DNA from: UBA9732 sp963621975
GTDB lineage: Bacteria; Spirochaetota; Spirochaetia; Sphaerochaetales; Sphaerochaetaceae
NCBI GenBank assembly: GCA_963621975.1
Contig: CAVFGI010000012.1
Span: forward strand, 1-51,535
Reading direction: 5' to 3'
Length of the DNA: 51,535 nucleotides
The translations under genes and the position numbers were made by a program. A model generated the notes under the pieces. That model saw only the letters and a program-made list of their open reading frames with translations, was not told the DNA's origin and searched no databases. This document shows positions 1-6,965 of the stretch, piece by piece. Positions within the stretch are counted from its first letter, which is position 1. The number at the start of each line of letters is the position of its first letter.

Positions 1-81
1 GTATTACAATAGTGTTAAAATACGGATTTTGAAGTATTGTTTATAGAAAATATATTGAAAATAAATTAAAACTTAAAAGTC

Positions 82-110
82 TTGTATGATATTTATCTAT
101 AGTATATACT
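82..110 (+). promoter_or_regulatory. Sigma70-type promoter of the parA gene
   Basis: TTGTAT at 82-87 and TATACT at 105-110 are separated by 17 bases. The predicted transcript starts near 117 and has a leader of about 10 bases with only a weak AGG before the ATG at 127. Confidence 0.5.
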
Positions 111-126
111 GTTTTTCAGGTATTTT

Positions 127-888
127 ATGGCTAAAACTATTGCATTCCACCTACAAAAAGGTGGCGTTGGAAAAACAACTATCTCTGGAACTTTAGCTTG
201 TCAATCTGCTATGGATGGCTTTAGAACGCTAATTATAGATGTTGACCCTCAAGGAAATGCATCTTCTTGGTTCTTGAAAAAGACTCCTAAATATGAGCTT
301 GCAGATGTTGTTCAAGGGCGTTGTTATATAAGGGATGCAATTGTTGCAGTTGAGCAAGTTCCTAATCTTTATTTGCTTCCAACCTTTGGAATTGGTGGTG
401 TTCTTAAGAATTACAGTGAGACCAAACTTGCAGAAGAACCTTATGTTCTTCAAGATTTAATTGGTGAACTATCTAGAGATTTTGATCATATTATTCTAGA
501 TTTATCGCCTGGTTTAGGGCGTCTTGAAAGAGCTGCCATTATTGCTAGTGACGAAGTTATTACTCCTATGACTCCTGAAGTTTTTAGTTTAGATGGTCTT
601 GAAATCTTCATTGATGAGTTAAAAAGGCTAAAAAAGAATCTGAGAAGTCAGGTTAAGCACTCTAGAGTCATAATTAATTCTTACGATGAAAGAATTAAAC
701 AACATAGAGATATATTAAAGGCGGCTCAAGAAGGGTCGTTTGAAGTTTATAAAATTCCTGTAGATCCTGTATTTAGAAAGGCTCAAGAGGCTTCTATGGC
801 TCCACAGCTATATAAGGAACGAGGAAGAGGGCTCAAAGATAAGACAATTGAGGCTATAAACAGTCTTGAGAAGGTTATCTGGAGTTGA
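127..888 (+). CDS. ParA/Soj-family partition ATPase
   Basis: A 253-residue ParA-type ATPase that probably segregates DNA by ATP-dependent binding to the nucleoid. The deviant Walker A motif KGGVGKTT is at residues 11-18, the Walker A' region DVDPQGN around 38-44, and the Walker B region ends in ILDLSPG near residue 123. There is no N-terminal helix-turn-helix extension, so it is the short ParA type (Soj or delta class) rather than the plasmid P1 type. It is followed after 19 bases by a ribbon-helix-helix-like gene and then by arrays of 9-bp repeats, the typical layout of a partition locus: motor, DNA-binding adaptor, binding-site array. A role in positioning a protein complex instead of DNA cannot be excluded. 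Family assignment is firm; the cargo is inferred. Confidence 0.93.
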   Translation: MAKTIAFHLQKGGVGKTTISGTLACQSAMDGFRTLIIDVDPQGNASSWFLKKTPKYELADVVQGRCYIRDAIVAVEQVPNLYLLPTFGIGGVLKNYSETKLAEEPYVLQDLIGELSRDFDHIILDLSPGLGRLERAAIIASDEVITPMTPEVFSLDGLEIFIDELKRLKKNLRSQVKHSRVIINSYDERIKQHRDILKAAQEGSFEVYKIPVDPVFRKAQEASMAPQLYKERGRGLKDKTIEAINSLEKVIWS

Positions 889-907
889 ATGTTGGGAGTA
901 AATAATT

Positions 908-1147
908 ATGGCGCTTAAAAGAAACCCTGATGAGTCTGTTAATTATGAAGAATCTGTTAGCTCTAAAGCAAAACAACTTTTCAATAGCGAATCTTTGTCT
1001 AAGAAAGAGAATAAGATTTTAACTACTTTTTCTATTGAACCTTCGTTTAAAAAAGAGCTTGAAGAGCTTTTTTCTGAATTGGGTCTTGGCTGGGCTGCTG
1101 GAATTAGATTTGCTCTCAAGGAATTTTCTAAGAAATATAAAAATTAA
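908..1147 (+). CDS. Small ribbon-helix-helix-like partner of ParA
   Basis: A 79-residue basic protein. The first 35 residues are polar and probably flexible. From about residue 37 the pattern ILTTFSIEPSFKKELEELF looks like the short beta strand and first helix of a ribbon-helix-helix fold, and GLGWAAGIRFALKEFSKKY would be the second helix. A flexible basic N-terminus followed by such a fold matches plasmid ParB-like adaptors, whose N-terminal tail stimulates ParA ATPase. GGGAG at 894-898 serves as ribosome-binding site. Its place directly behind parA and before the repeat arrays supports a centromere-binding role. No sequence search was possible, so the fold is an inference from the pattern. 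Confidence 0.7.
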   Translation: MALKRNPDESVNYEESVSSKAKQLFNSESLSKKENKILTTFSIEPSFKKELEELFSELGLGWAAGIRFALKEFSKKYKN

Positions 1148-1150
1148 ATT

Positions 1151-1166
1151 AAAGTTATATAACTTT
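1151..1166. other. Perfect 16-bp palindrome after the parA operon
   Basis: AAAGTTATATAACTTT is perfectly self-complementary and begins four bases after the stop of the ribbon-helix-helix gene. It could be a weak terminator stem, but no long T-run follows, so a protein-binding site is equally possible. Confidence 0.5.
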
Positions 1167-1331
1167 TGTAGCGTATTCATATTGCAATGATATTTGTTTC
1201 TCTTTGTTTTTATTTCTTTATTGGGTGTGTTGTAGCGTTTTGATATGTGTTATGTATTGAAATGATATGACAATTATACAATTCCAGTATGAAAATCATT
1301 GTAAAATGATATAGTAATAATGACAGGGGAG

Positions 1332-1442
1332 ACGTGATACACGTCATAAACAGATCAAACGTGCTAGACGACATAAACGTCCCACACAACCCAAACGACT
1401 CACACGTCCTAAACAGATTGGCAAACACTTGAAACAGATTTT
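1332..1442 (+). repeat. 9-bp repeat array A with conserved cap
   Basis: About nine degenerate 9-base units (for example ACGTCCCAC, ACAACCCAA, ACGTCCTAA) run to about 1412. They are followed by the cap CAGATTGG-CAAACACTT-GAAACAGATT, which recurs after arrays C, E and F and, inverted, at B. The first units (ACGTGATAC, ACGTCATAA, ACAGATCAA, ACGTGCTAG) are more degenerate than the last ones. The unit length is exactly 9 throughout. No start codon opens the frame that reads through the array. Confidence 0.85.
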
Positions 1443-1824
1443 TGGAGAAAGATGTGGAAAGGACCTAAGTGTAATGGTATAGTTTCTTATTGTTTGAGCT
1501 GCGTAATCTGTGAGGAATATGACGGCATGGAAGAGGGATAATGCATAGTGTTTTCCGCTTTTCTAAAACCACTTTGTAAACAGGAAGGTCTATGATATTG
1601 GGAAGAACTTCTCCAGAAGGGGAAGGTTCTAGCATTAGTCCATAACGTGCTATAGGCGAGAGAATAGAAAAGTTAACAAAAAGCACTTTATTGGTGCAAA
1701 ATATAAACTTCTGAACAGAAAAGGATTGTATATAAAGACAACTACAGCTGAGTTTCAGTTGAATAATCCATAAGGACCGCAAAAATATTTAGAAATTAAG
1801 TGACTATGAAGTGATGTAGGGATT
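1443..1824. other. Block between arrays A and B without a convincing gene
   Basis: This stretch is less AT-rich than its surroundings. The minus strand is open from 1782 to 1465 (105 codons) and includes a protein-like segment (SPIARYGLMLEP, then GEVLPNIIDLPVYK), but the start has no clear ribosome-binding site, the ends are low-quality sequence and I do not recognise a family. It may be a remnant of a gene captured between two repeat arrays, or non-coding. Confidence 0.3.
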
Positions 1825-1960
1825 AACTGTTTCATCTGTATACCTATCTGTGTGGGACGTGTAGGATGTATGAGATGTGTCATGTGTCTTGGGTGTGTCA
1901 GTCGTGTGGGACGTGTCATGTGTTTCAAGTGTGTGTGGCTGTTCCACGTATGTTATGTGT
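1825..1960 (-). repeat. 9-bp repeat array B, inverted orientation, with cap
   Basis: Read on the minus strand this is the same design as the other arrays: units such as ACGTCCCAC, ACACATGAC and ACACCCAAG, ending in a cap that reads ACAGATAGG-TATACAGATG-AAACAGTT. On the plus strand it begins AACTGTTTCATC at 1825 and passes into GTGGGACGT units from 1852. It is more diverged than array C. It faces array C across a palindrome, so the two form a large imperfect inverted repeat. Confidence 0.8.
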
Positions 1961-1974
1961 GTTAATTAAATATA

Positions 1975-2000
1975 GCACGTCTTAAACGTTTAAGATGTGC
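1975..2000. other. 26-bp near-perfect palindrome between arrays B and C
   Basis: The core CTTAAACGTTTAAG (1981-1994) is a perfect 14-bp palindrome and it is extended by GCACGT on the left and ATGTGC on the right, so 24 of 26 positions are symmetric. It lies almost at the centre of symmetry between the inverted array B and the direct array C. Such a site could bind a dimer or extrude as a cruciform. Confidence 0.75.
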
Positions 2001-2028
2001 AATATGAAGTATCATACGGGCTACAAGT

Positions 2029-2219
2029 TCTAAACAACTGAAACGACCCACACGACCCAAACAACTGAAACGACCCACACGACCCAAACGTCCCACACGA
2101 CCCACACGTCCCACACGACCCACACGTCCCAAACAACTGCCACGTCCCAAACAACCCACACGACATAAACAACCCACACGTCCTAAACAGATTGGTAAAC
2201 ACTTGAAACAGATTTGTTT
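2029..2219 (+). repeat. 9-bp repeat array C with conserved cap
   Basis: This is the longest and most regular copy, with about 17 units of exactly 9 bases. Three unit types alternate: ACGACCCAC/ACGTCCCAC, ACGACCCAA/ACGTCCCAA and ACAACTGAA. There is also higher-order structure: the three-unit block ACAACTGAA-ACGACCCAC-ACGACCCAA occurs twice in a row. It ends with ACGTCCTAA and the cap CAGATTGG-TAAACACTT-GAAACAGATT. Both strands are open across it simply because the period is a multiple of three. Confidence 0.9.
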
Positions 2220-2346
2220 GGTTGTGGAGGAAAGTATTAGGCTGGGGCTAGAAAATCAATAGTAGAAAAATAGCAAAATAATAGTAAAACAATATAGAAT
2301 AGATAGTAAAACAAATCTAAACAATATAGAAATAATATTAAAAGAA

Positions 2347-2485
2347 TATAAAAAATATGCTGTTAAGATTGGAGTTATGTAATATGCAGAATTTATACAT
2401 CAGGGCTTATGCGCACGATATAGTTATAATATTTAAGCGATATAAAAAATATGCTGTTAAGATTAGATTTATGTAATATACAGAA
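2347..2485 (+). repeat. AT-rich 45-bp direct repeat, two copies
   Basis: Positions 2347-2391 and 2441-2485 are 45-bp copies that differ at only three positions, each a G-to-A change; the copies start 94 bp apart. The shared sequence begins TATAAAAAATATGCTG. A weaker third resemblance starts near 2508. The surrounding 2240-2600 is very AT-rich with further short repeats of the type AGTAAAACAATATAGAA. No gene is visible here. Confidence 0.75.
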
Positions 2486-2632
2486 ATTATATAAAAACAA
2501 TACCTAAACAATATAAAAATATGTTGATAGGATGCATTGCTACAATATGTTTATATTATAGAGAAATTATATCATTGTTATATAAAAAGCATATGGAATC
2601 AATGTAATAAAGATATGGGTTTGATTTAAAAT

Positions 2633-3115
2633 TTAAATTGCTACTTTGGTGGTGAAGAGGCTGCCAATTCCAGCGCCAGTGTAGACTACAAGGGTTACAA
2701 TTATGCCTGCAATTAATACTCCTGCCTGAATGAAGAGGGTACTTTTCTTCTTGTTTAGGCCCAGGACCCATGAACCAATGGTTCCTGTCCAAGCACCGGT
2801 CATTGGGAGGGGAATGGCTACAAAGAGCATGAGGCCAATTAGGCCGTATTTTTCTACTTGGGGGCCTACTTTTGCACGAGAGCGAGCTATAGTTCTTTCA
2901 AAGAAATTATGATAGGCCTTCCATTTGTCTAGGACTTTGTGTAGTGTGCTAAAAAAGAAGTAGCCTAAAAGTGGTGCCATGGCATTTACCAAAACACTTA
3001 TGATGAAACATTGATATAATGGGATGTTATTGAGATATCCGTAGGGAATTGCTCCTCTGAGTTCCGATATTGGTAGAATGCTTAAGAGTGCCATTAGTAG
3101 GTAATGTTTGAGCAT
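2633..3115 (-). CDS. Small multidrug export family membrane protein (COG2426)
   Basis: A 160-residue integral membrane protein with about four hydrophobic segments. The N-terminus MLKHYLLMALLSILPISELRG with the ISELRGAIP motif, and the later IPLPMTGAW stretch, are typical of the Sm_multidrug_ex family. Despite the name its substrate is not established. The ATG at 3115 is chosen because it follows the stop of the DUF362 gene by one base and has AAAAGGA upstream; an ATG 24 bases further up would overlap the previous gene. It is the last gene of the minus-strand operon that begins at 6021. Confidence 0.8.
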   Translation of the reverse strand: MLKHYLLMALLSILPISELRGAIPYGYLNNIPLYQCFIISVLVNAMAPLLGYFFFSTLHKVLDKWKAYHNFFERTIARSRAKVGPQVEKYGLIGLMLFVAIPLPMTGAWTGTIGSWVLGLNKKKSTLFIQAGVLIAGIIVTLVVYTGAGIGSLFTTKVAI

Positions 3116-3116
3116 T

Positions 3117-4265
3117 TTATTTTTTCCTTTTATTTTCAATTGTTATTGCGTCAGCAGGACACATCTCATGGCAACAGTAGCAACGAATGCATTTGGAGTA
3201 GTCTGCGACTATATGTTTGGTATACTTACTATTGCCTTGATTTTGCATTGGCTTTAGGGTTAGGGCCTTTGCAGGGCAAATGTTAACACATCTAGCACAG
3301 CGGATACAAGAAGCGTCAGAAAAGAGGGGTTTGGGTTCTTTTCTTTGTGCTTGCTTTTGGGCTGAACGAGTCAAGAAGGGGATAATTAGGCTTTTTACAA
3401 AGTGAGTTTTTTCACAGATAGGAATCCTTACAAAGTTAGGAATGACTACTTCTTGAGCTTTTAATAGTGGATAATATATCTCAGAGGGTAAAATATGACG
3501 CCTAGAAGCTTCTTTTATGATTGGGAGGTCGTGTGGATTATATCCCATCATAATGCCTTGAGCGTAGTCAAGGGCAATACAGCTGGTGGAGGCCATGACA
3601 AGGCCAATTGGTCTAGGAGTTCCGTTGGCAGGTCCTGCACCTTCCATACCGATAATTGCGTCCATCAATGCAAAAGAAGGCTTAATTGTTTCATGAATTC
3701 CAACAATGAGGTGCGCAAAGCTCTCTCTGTTGGGACATTTTACGTGACATGTGCTTTTGTGAAGTCCTGGGATAGTGCCAAAGAGGTTTTTAACCGCACC
3801 AGTTGTATACATGAGCTGGTGAGTTTTAAATTTTGCAAGAGAAAAGACCATGTCTACCTTGTCTATAATATTAGCCATGTAAAGTTTACGAGTTGTTCCT
3901 TGGATGTGTTTTTTTACTGGATTTTGCGTAAAATCTACCCAATTAACACTTTCTTCTTCACATATAGAATATATTCCACAGACTTTACCTTCAAAATTTG
4001 GACTTTGTAAGCCAGGAGAGTCTCCAACATAGATTTCAGAGGCTCCTTGGTTTTTTAAAAGTCTAATGACAGCTCTAACAAACTGGGGGTTTGTTGTAAT
4101 GCAATCTTCAGGTTTTGCATCTGATAAAATATTTGGTTTTAATAAGATCCTTTTACCTTTAACATTTGGCATTAAGGCTTCTTTTGTTGCTAAAGAAATA
4201 GCAGAATATAATTCATCAAGATTATAACTTTCACATTTGGTTATAGCCACATTTACAGCTTTCAT
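3117..4265 (-). CDS. DUF362 protein with C-terminal two-cluster ferredoxin domain
   Basis: A 382-residue protein. Residues 1 to about 290 are a DUF362 domain (KGKRILLKPNILSD, then FSLAKFKTHQLMYTTGAVKNLFG). Near the C-terminus two [4Fe-4S] motifs follow: CIRCARCVNICP and CIRCYCCHEMCP. DUF362 proteins are thought to act in redox or cofactor-linked chemistry, but no reaction is established. The ATG at 4265 overlaps the TGA of the upstream methyltransferase gene in an ATGA, so translation is probably coupled; a start 90 bases further up would sit inside that gene. It is soluble, with no signal peptide. Confidence 0.85.
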   Translation of the reverse strand: MKAVNVAITKCESYNLDELYSAISLATKEALMPNVKGKRILLKPNILSDAKPEDCITTNPQFVRAVIRLLKNQGASEIYVGDSPGLQSPNFEGKVCGIYSICEEESVNWVDFTQNPVKKHIQGTTRKLYMANIIDKVDMVFSLAKFKTHQLMYTTGAVKNLFGTIPGLHKSTCHVKCPNRESFAHLIVGIHETIKPSFALMDAIIGMEGAGPANGTPRPIGLVMASTSCIALDYAQGIMMGYNPHDLPIIKEASRRHILPSEIYYPLLKAQEVVIPNFVRIPICEKTHFVKSLIIPFLTRSAQKQAQRKEPKPLFSDASCIRCARCVNICPAKALTLKPMQNQGNSKYTKHIVADYSKCIRCYCCHEMCPADAITIENKRKK

Positions 4266-5134
4266 ATGGATTTTCCTAATTTTTTTAATAAACAAAAGTA
4301 AAGAGGGCCACAAGAAGAATAGAAATCGGGAAGAATAATTCTTCCATATGGACATTTTTCGCTAACATTAGCAACTTCAGGAGCAATGTCTTCTATTGAG
4401 ACTTCTTCAAAGAGGCCTTTACGTTTTTTTGAGAGTTTTTCAATTACTAGCTCATTTTCAATTGGATTGATTGAGCATGTGCTATAAAGAATATAGCCTC
4501 CATCAACAACAGCATCTAAGGCTGCAGCTAACATTGCAAATTGTTGTATTGCAAGATGTTTTGGCCTTGAAGGACTCCAAACTGAAAGAGCTAAAGGATC
4601 TGTAAGGACATGACGTTCAGATGAACATGGTGCGTCAAGAAGAATACAGTCATAAATATTTTTTTCATATAAAGACCATGTTGTACTATCATGGCCTGTA
4701 ATGGTGATATTTTGTCTGAGTTTTTCTGAAAGACAGGTGTTAATAACTTTTGCAAGCCTTGTTCTTCGTTGTGCTGAACGGTCATTGGATATTAGCTTTC
4801 CTGTACCATTTAGCTTCATTGCAAGTACCAAAGTTTTGCCTCCAGGGGCTGCACACATATCTAATACCTTATTGTTTTCCTTGATGGGAAGTATAGATGC
4901 GGCCAGAATTGAAGCTTTATCCATGTAGTATGGAGCCTCAAGAGGAGCCTCTAGAGGAACCTCTAGGGAAGCCATTAGAGGTGTTTCTAAGGCTTCGCCT
5001 AAGGAGACTGGATTGTTTTCACAAAGCATTGCTTCTTTAAGTGAAGGCCAACGATGGCCATAAAGAGCACTGTAGTATGAGTTAAATTTTTCATCTCCAA
5101 AGAGAGTTTTATTAGACCTGTCTTTTTTAGACAT
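4262..5134 (-). CDS. RsmB/NOP2-type RNA m5C methyltransferase
   Basis: A 290-residue S-adenosylmethionine-dependent RNA cytosine-5 methyltransferase. The SAM-binding loop is DMCAAPGGKTL, the first conserved cysteine is in LLDAPCSSERHV, and the nucleophilic cysteine is in YSTCSINPIENE. It is short: the family's N-terminal RNA-binding part is reduced to about 65 residues opening FNSYYSALYGHRWPSL, like NSUN4-type enzymes. The exact target base cannot be read from sequence. An in-frame 12-bp tandem repeat lies in the linker just before the catalytic domain. The start overlaps the previous stop as TAATG, so the gene is co-translated with the reductase upstream. Confidence 0.88.
   Translation of the reverse strand: MSKKDRSNKTLFGDEKFNSYYSALYGHRWPSLKEAMLCENNPVSLGEALETPLMASLEVPLEAPLEAPYYMDKASILAASILPIKENNKVLDMCAAPGGKTLVLAMKLNGTGKLISNDRSAQRRTRLAKVINTCLSEKLRQNITITGHDSTTWSLYEKNIYDCILLDAPCSSERHVLTDPLALSVWSPSRPKHLAIQQFAMLAAALDAVVDGGYILYSTCSINPIENELVIEKLSKKRKGLFEEVSIEDIAPEVANVSEKCPYGRIILPDFYSSCGPLYFCLLKKLGKSI
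4932..4991 (-). repeat. In-frame 12-bp tandem repeat in the RNA methyltransferase gene
   Basis: Five consecutive 12-base units (plus strand GGAGCCTCAAGA, GGAGCCTCTAGA, GGAACCTCTAGG, GAAGCCATTAGA, GGTGTTTCTAAG) encode a four-residue repeat of the form [A/V]-P-L-E. It sits between the N-terminal part and the YYMDKAS segment. Confidence 0.85.
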
Positions 5135-6021
5135 TAAAATGCGTCTCCTATGACTTTAACTAAAGCTTGGGTTCCGCATCTTCCATAGCCTTTTTTGCAC
5201 AGCTCTTCATACATTGATTCAACTAATTCAAGACCTTTTAGTTTAAGTCCCATGCGATGGCTCTCTTCAATTGCAATTTTCATGTCTTTTACAAAGTGTT
5301 CTACAATAAAACCTGGTGCGTAGTCACCTTTTATGATTCTAGGAGCATAACTGTCCAGCGAGAAACAGCCGGCTGCACCTTTTGAGATGGTAGCAACCAT
5401 TGTTTCTAAATCAAGTCCTGCTGCTTTGGAGTAGGCAAGGGCTTCACATAGACCTACCATGGTTCCTGCAATTTGGATTTGATTTGCCATTTTTGTATGT
5501 TGTCCAGCACCGGCTTTCCCTTCAAGAACAATGGATTTTCCCATGAGTTTAAACAATGGCTCAACCTTTGCTAATGTTGAAGCATCTCCTCCAACCATTA
5601 TGGAAAGTGTTGCGTTTTTTGCTCCGGTGTCTCCGCCTGAAACTGGTGCATCTAGAGCTTCGCAACCTATGGTCTTGGCTTTTTCATAGATTTTTACTGC
5701 CAAAGAAGGTTTTGTTGTGGTCATATCTACTAGAATGGGTTTGCAAGCTGAAGATGCTTTAGACTCTTCAAGACCTGTGAAAATGCCATTTTTTCCAAAA
5801 TAAACTTCTTCAACATCGGTTGGAAAACCTACCATAGTAAAAAGCACGTCGCAATTTTGGGCAACTAATGCGGGGCTTTCAACGTACGTTGCACCTAGGG
5901 CCACAAGGGAAGTGGTCTTAGATCTTGTGCGATTGTATACTACTGCGTGGTTGCCACCTTCTATGAGATGCTTGCACATGCTTGTCCCCATGATGCCTGT
6001 TCCTATCCATCCAATGTTCAT
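5134..6021 (-). CDS. 3-hydroxyisobutyrate dehydrogenase family reductase
   Basis: A 295-residue NAD(P)-dependent beta-hydroxyacid dehydrogenase. The Rossmann motif GWIGTGIMGTSM is at residues 4-15, the substrate loop DAPVSGGDTGA follows around residue 120, and the catalytic lysine is in GAGQHTKMANQ. The family contains 3-hydroxyisobutyrate dehydrogenase, tartronate semialdehyde reductase and succinic semialdehyde reductase; the sequence alone does not decide. It is the first gene of a four-gene minus-strand operon with overlapping stops and starts. GGAGGAAATATG supplies a good ribosome-binding site. Confidence 0.88.
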   Translation of the reverse strand: MNIGWIGTGIMGTSMCKHLIEGGNHAVVYNRTRSKTTSLVALGATYVESPALVAQNCDVLFTMVGFPTDVEEVYFGKNGIFTGLEESKASSACKPILVDMTTTKPSLAVKIYEKAKTIGCEALDAPVSGGDTGAKNATLSIMVGGDASTLAKVEPLFKLMGKSIVLEGKAGAGQHTKMANQIQIAGTMVGLCEALAYSKAAGLDLETMVATISKGAAGCFSLDSYAPRIIKGDYAPGFIVEHFVKDMKIAIEESHRMGLKLKGLELVESMYEELCKKGYGRCGTQALVKVIGDAF

Positions 6022-6036
6022 ATTTCCTCCAAAAAC

Positions 6037-6065
6037 TTTTCAGATAACTTTTTTTGAAGTATAAT
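6037..6065 (+). promoter_or_regulatory. Promoter of the ArsR gene, probably giving a leaderless transcript
   Basis: A perfect TATAAT at 6060-6065 has TTTTCA 17 bases upstream. The GTG start codon is at 6074, eight bases after the -10 box, which leaves almost no leader and no room for a ribosome-binding site. Confidence 0.55.
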
Positions 6066-6073
6066 GCTTATTT

Positions 6074-6403
6074 GTGAACGAAAACAACCAGACTTTTGAA
6101 AGTCTCCCAGAAGAGGAGATTGTTGATATTGCCGATTTCTTCAAGGTGTTTGGTGAGCCCACGCGCTTGAAGATTCTCTATATGCTTGAAATGGGAGAGG
6201 CGAGCGTGAATACTATATCGAATGCGCTTGGAATCTCGCAATCTGTTACAAGTCAGCACCTGAAACTGCTTAGAGTTGCACGTCTAGTTCGTTGGCGCAA
6301 AGATGGCAAAAACGTGATTTATTCTCTTAACGATGACCACATAGCTCGTATTTTGTCGCTTGGTACGGAGCATTATGAGGAAACAATTTCACCAGAAGCC
6401 TGA
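6074..6403 (+). CDS. ArsR-family winged-helix transcriptional regulator
   Basis: A 109-residue regulator. The ArsR signature is clear: FFKVFGEPTRLKILYML, then the recognition helix ISQSVTSQHLKLLRVARLV and the wing WRKDGKNVIYSL. The typical metal-binding ELCVC motif in the third helix is absent and the protein has no cysteine at all, so it probably does not sense metal by the ArsR/SmtB cysteine site. The start is GTG without a ribosome-binding site, close behind a TATAAT box. It is divergent from the reductase operon (gap 52 bases) and may control it. Confidence 0.88.
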   Translation: MNENNQTFESLPEEEIVDIADFFKVFGEPTRLKILYMLEMGEASVNTISNALGISQSVTSQHLKLLRVARLVRWRKDGKNVIYSLNDDHIARILSLGTEHYEETISPEA

Positions 6404-6458
6404 TATTTGTTGTAATTTTTCCTTACTTGGATTGTTTAGCAGTTGATTTGGAACGTAG

Positions 6459-6932
6459 ATGAAACGTGGTATTCTCTTCACATTAGTTTTATTTTTGCTC
6501 GGTGTTTTTTGTCTAACTTCTTGCATGTCAACGGTTACTCTTATAGATAAATTTAGCTTGGATGTGCCTGTGGAGCAAGAAAATACCACCAAAATCCTCA
6601 CAGGAAGCATCAGCTATGGGGCAGGCTTTTATTTTCCAAGCGCTAACGACATTCTTGATATTTCTCTTCTTAAGACCGATGCCACTACGGGTACAATTCA
6701 AGAGATTTCACATCAAAGAATTAGGAACATTCAGAAATTTCCACTGCAGTTTTCTTTAAGATATGACAAAAGTGATATTAGTGAAGGAGATTCTTGTAGC
6801 CTTCTAGTTTCTTTTAGTGTAAATGGTACTGTAAGTGCTCAAGGAATGGTTCAGTTAGAGTATAAAGATGGAAACTTTAGGGAATCATCAATAACCCTTT
6901 CAACTGTCTCAACTGAGGCCTCCGGACTTTGA
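6459..6932 (+). CDS. Lipoprotein with YscW/YbaY-type domain
   Basis: A 157-residue lipoprotein. The signal peptide is MKRGILFTLVLFLLGVFCLTSC with lipobox LTSC, so the mature protein begins at Cys22. The rest, with TGSISYGAGFYFPSANDILD, a central LKTDATTG and FPLQFSLRYDKSDI, follows the beta-sandwich pattern of the YscW/YbaY family, small outer-membrane-associated lipoproteins. In type III secretion YscW pilots the secretin, but YbaY-type proteins have no fixed function, and no secretion genes are nearby. Its stop overlaps the -35 box of metG. Confidence 0.75.
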   Translation: MKRGILFTLVLFLLGVFCLTSCMSTVTLIDKFSLDVPVEQENTTKILTGSISYGAGFYFPSANDILDISLLKTDATTGTIQEISHQRIRNIQKFPLQFSLRYDKSDISEGDSCSLLVSFSVNGTVSAQGMVQLEYKDGNFRESSITLSTVSTEASGL

Positions 6933-6958
6933 CGTTATGACACAAAAGTGTTTATAAT
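6929..6958 (+). promoter_or_regulatory. metG promoter
   Basis: TTGACG at 6929-6934 and TATAAT at 6953-6958 are 18 bases apart. The metG ATG is at 6966, only seven bases after the -10 box, so the message is predicted to begin at or next to the start codon. Confidence 0.7.
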
Positions 6959-6965
6959 GCATTTT

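Noticed and set aside
1962..2202. Two minus-strand ORFs of about 70 codons (Gly/Arg/Val and Cys/Gly/Ser repeats) over array C
   Set aside because: They are produced by the 9-bp period, which keeps several frames open; two overlapping frames are open at once and neither has a convincing ribosome-binding site.
2029..2219. Array C as a CRISPR array
   Set aside because: Units are 9 bases and directly abutting, with no unique spacers and no cas genes nearby.
3495..4010. Plus-strand ORF of 171 codons
   Set aside because: It lies antisense within the DUF362 gene, whose motifs and coupled start make the minus strand the real coding strand.
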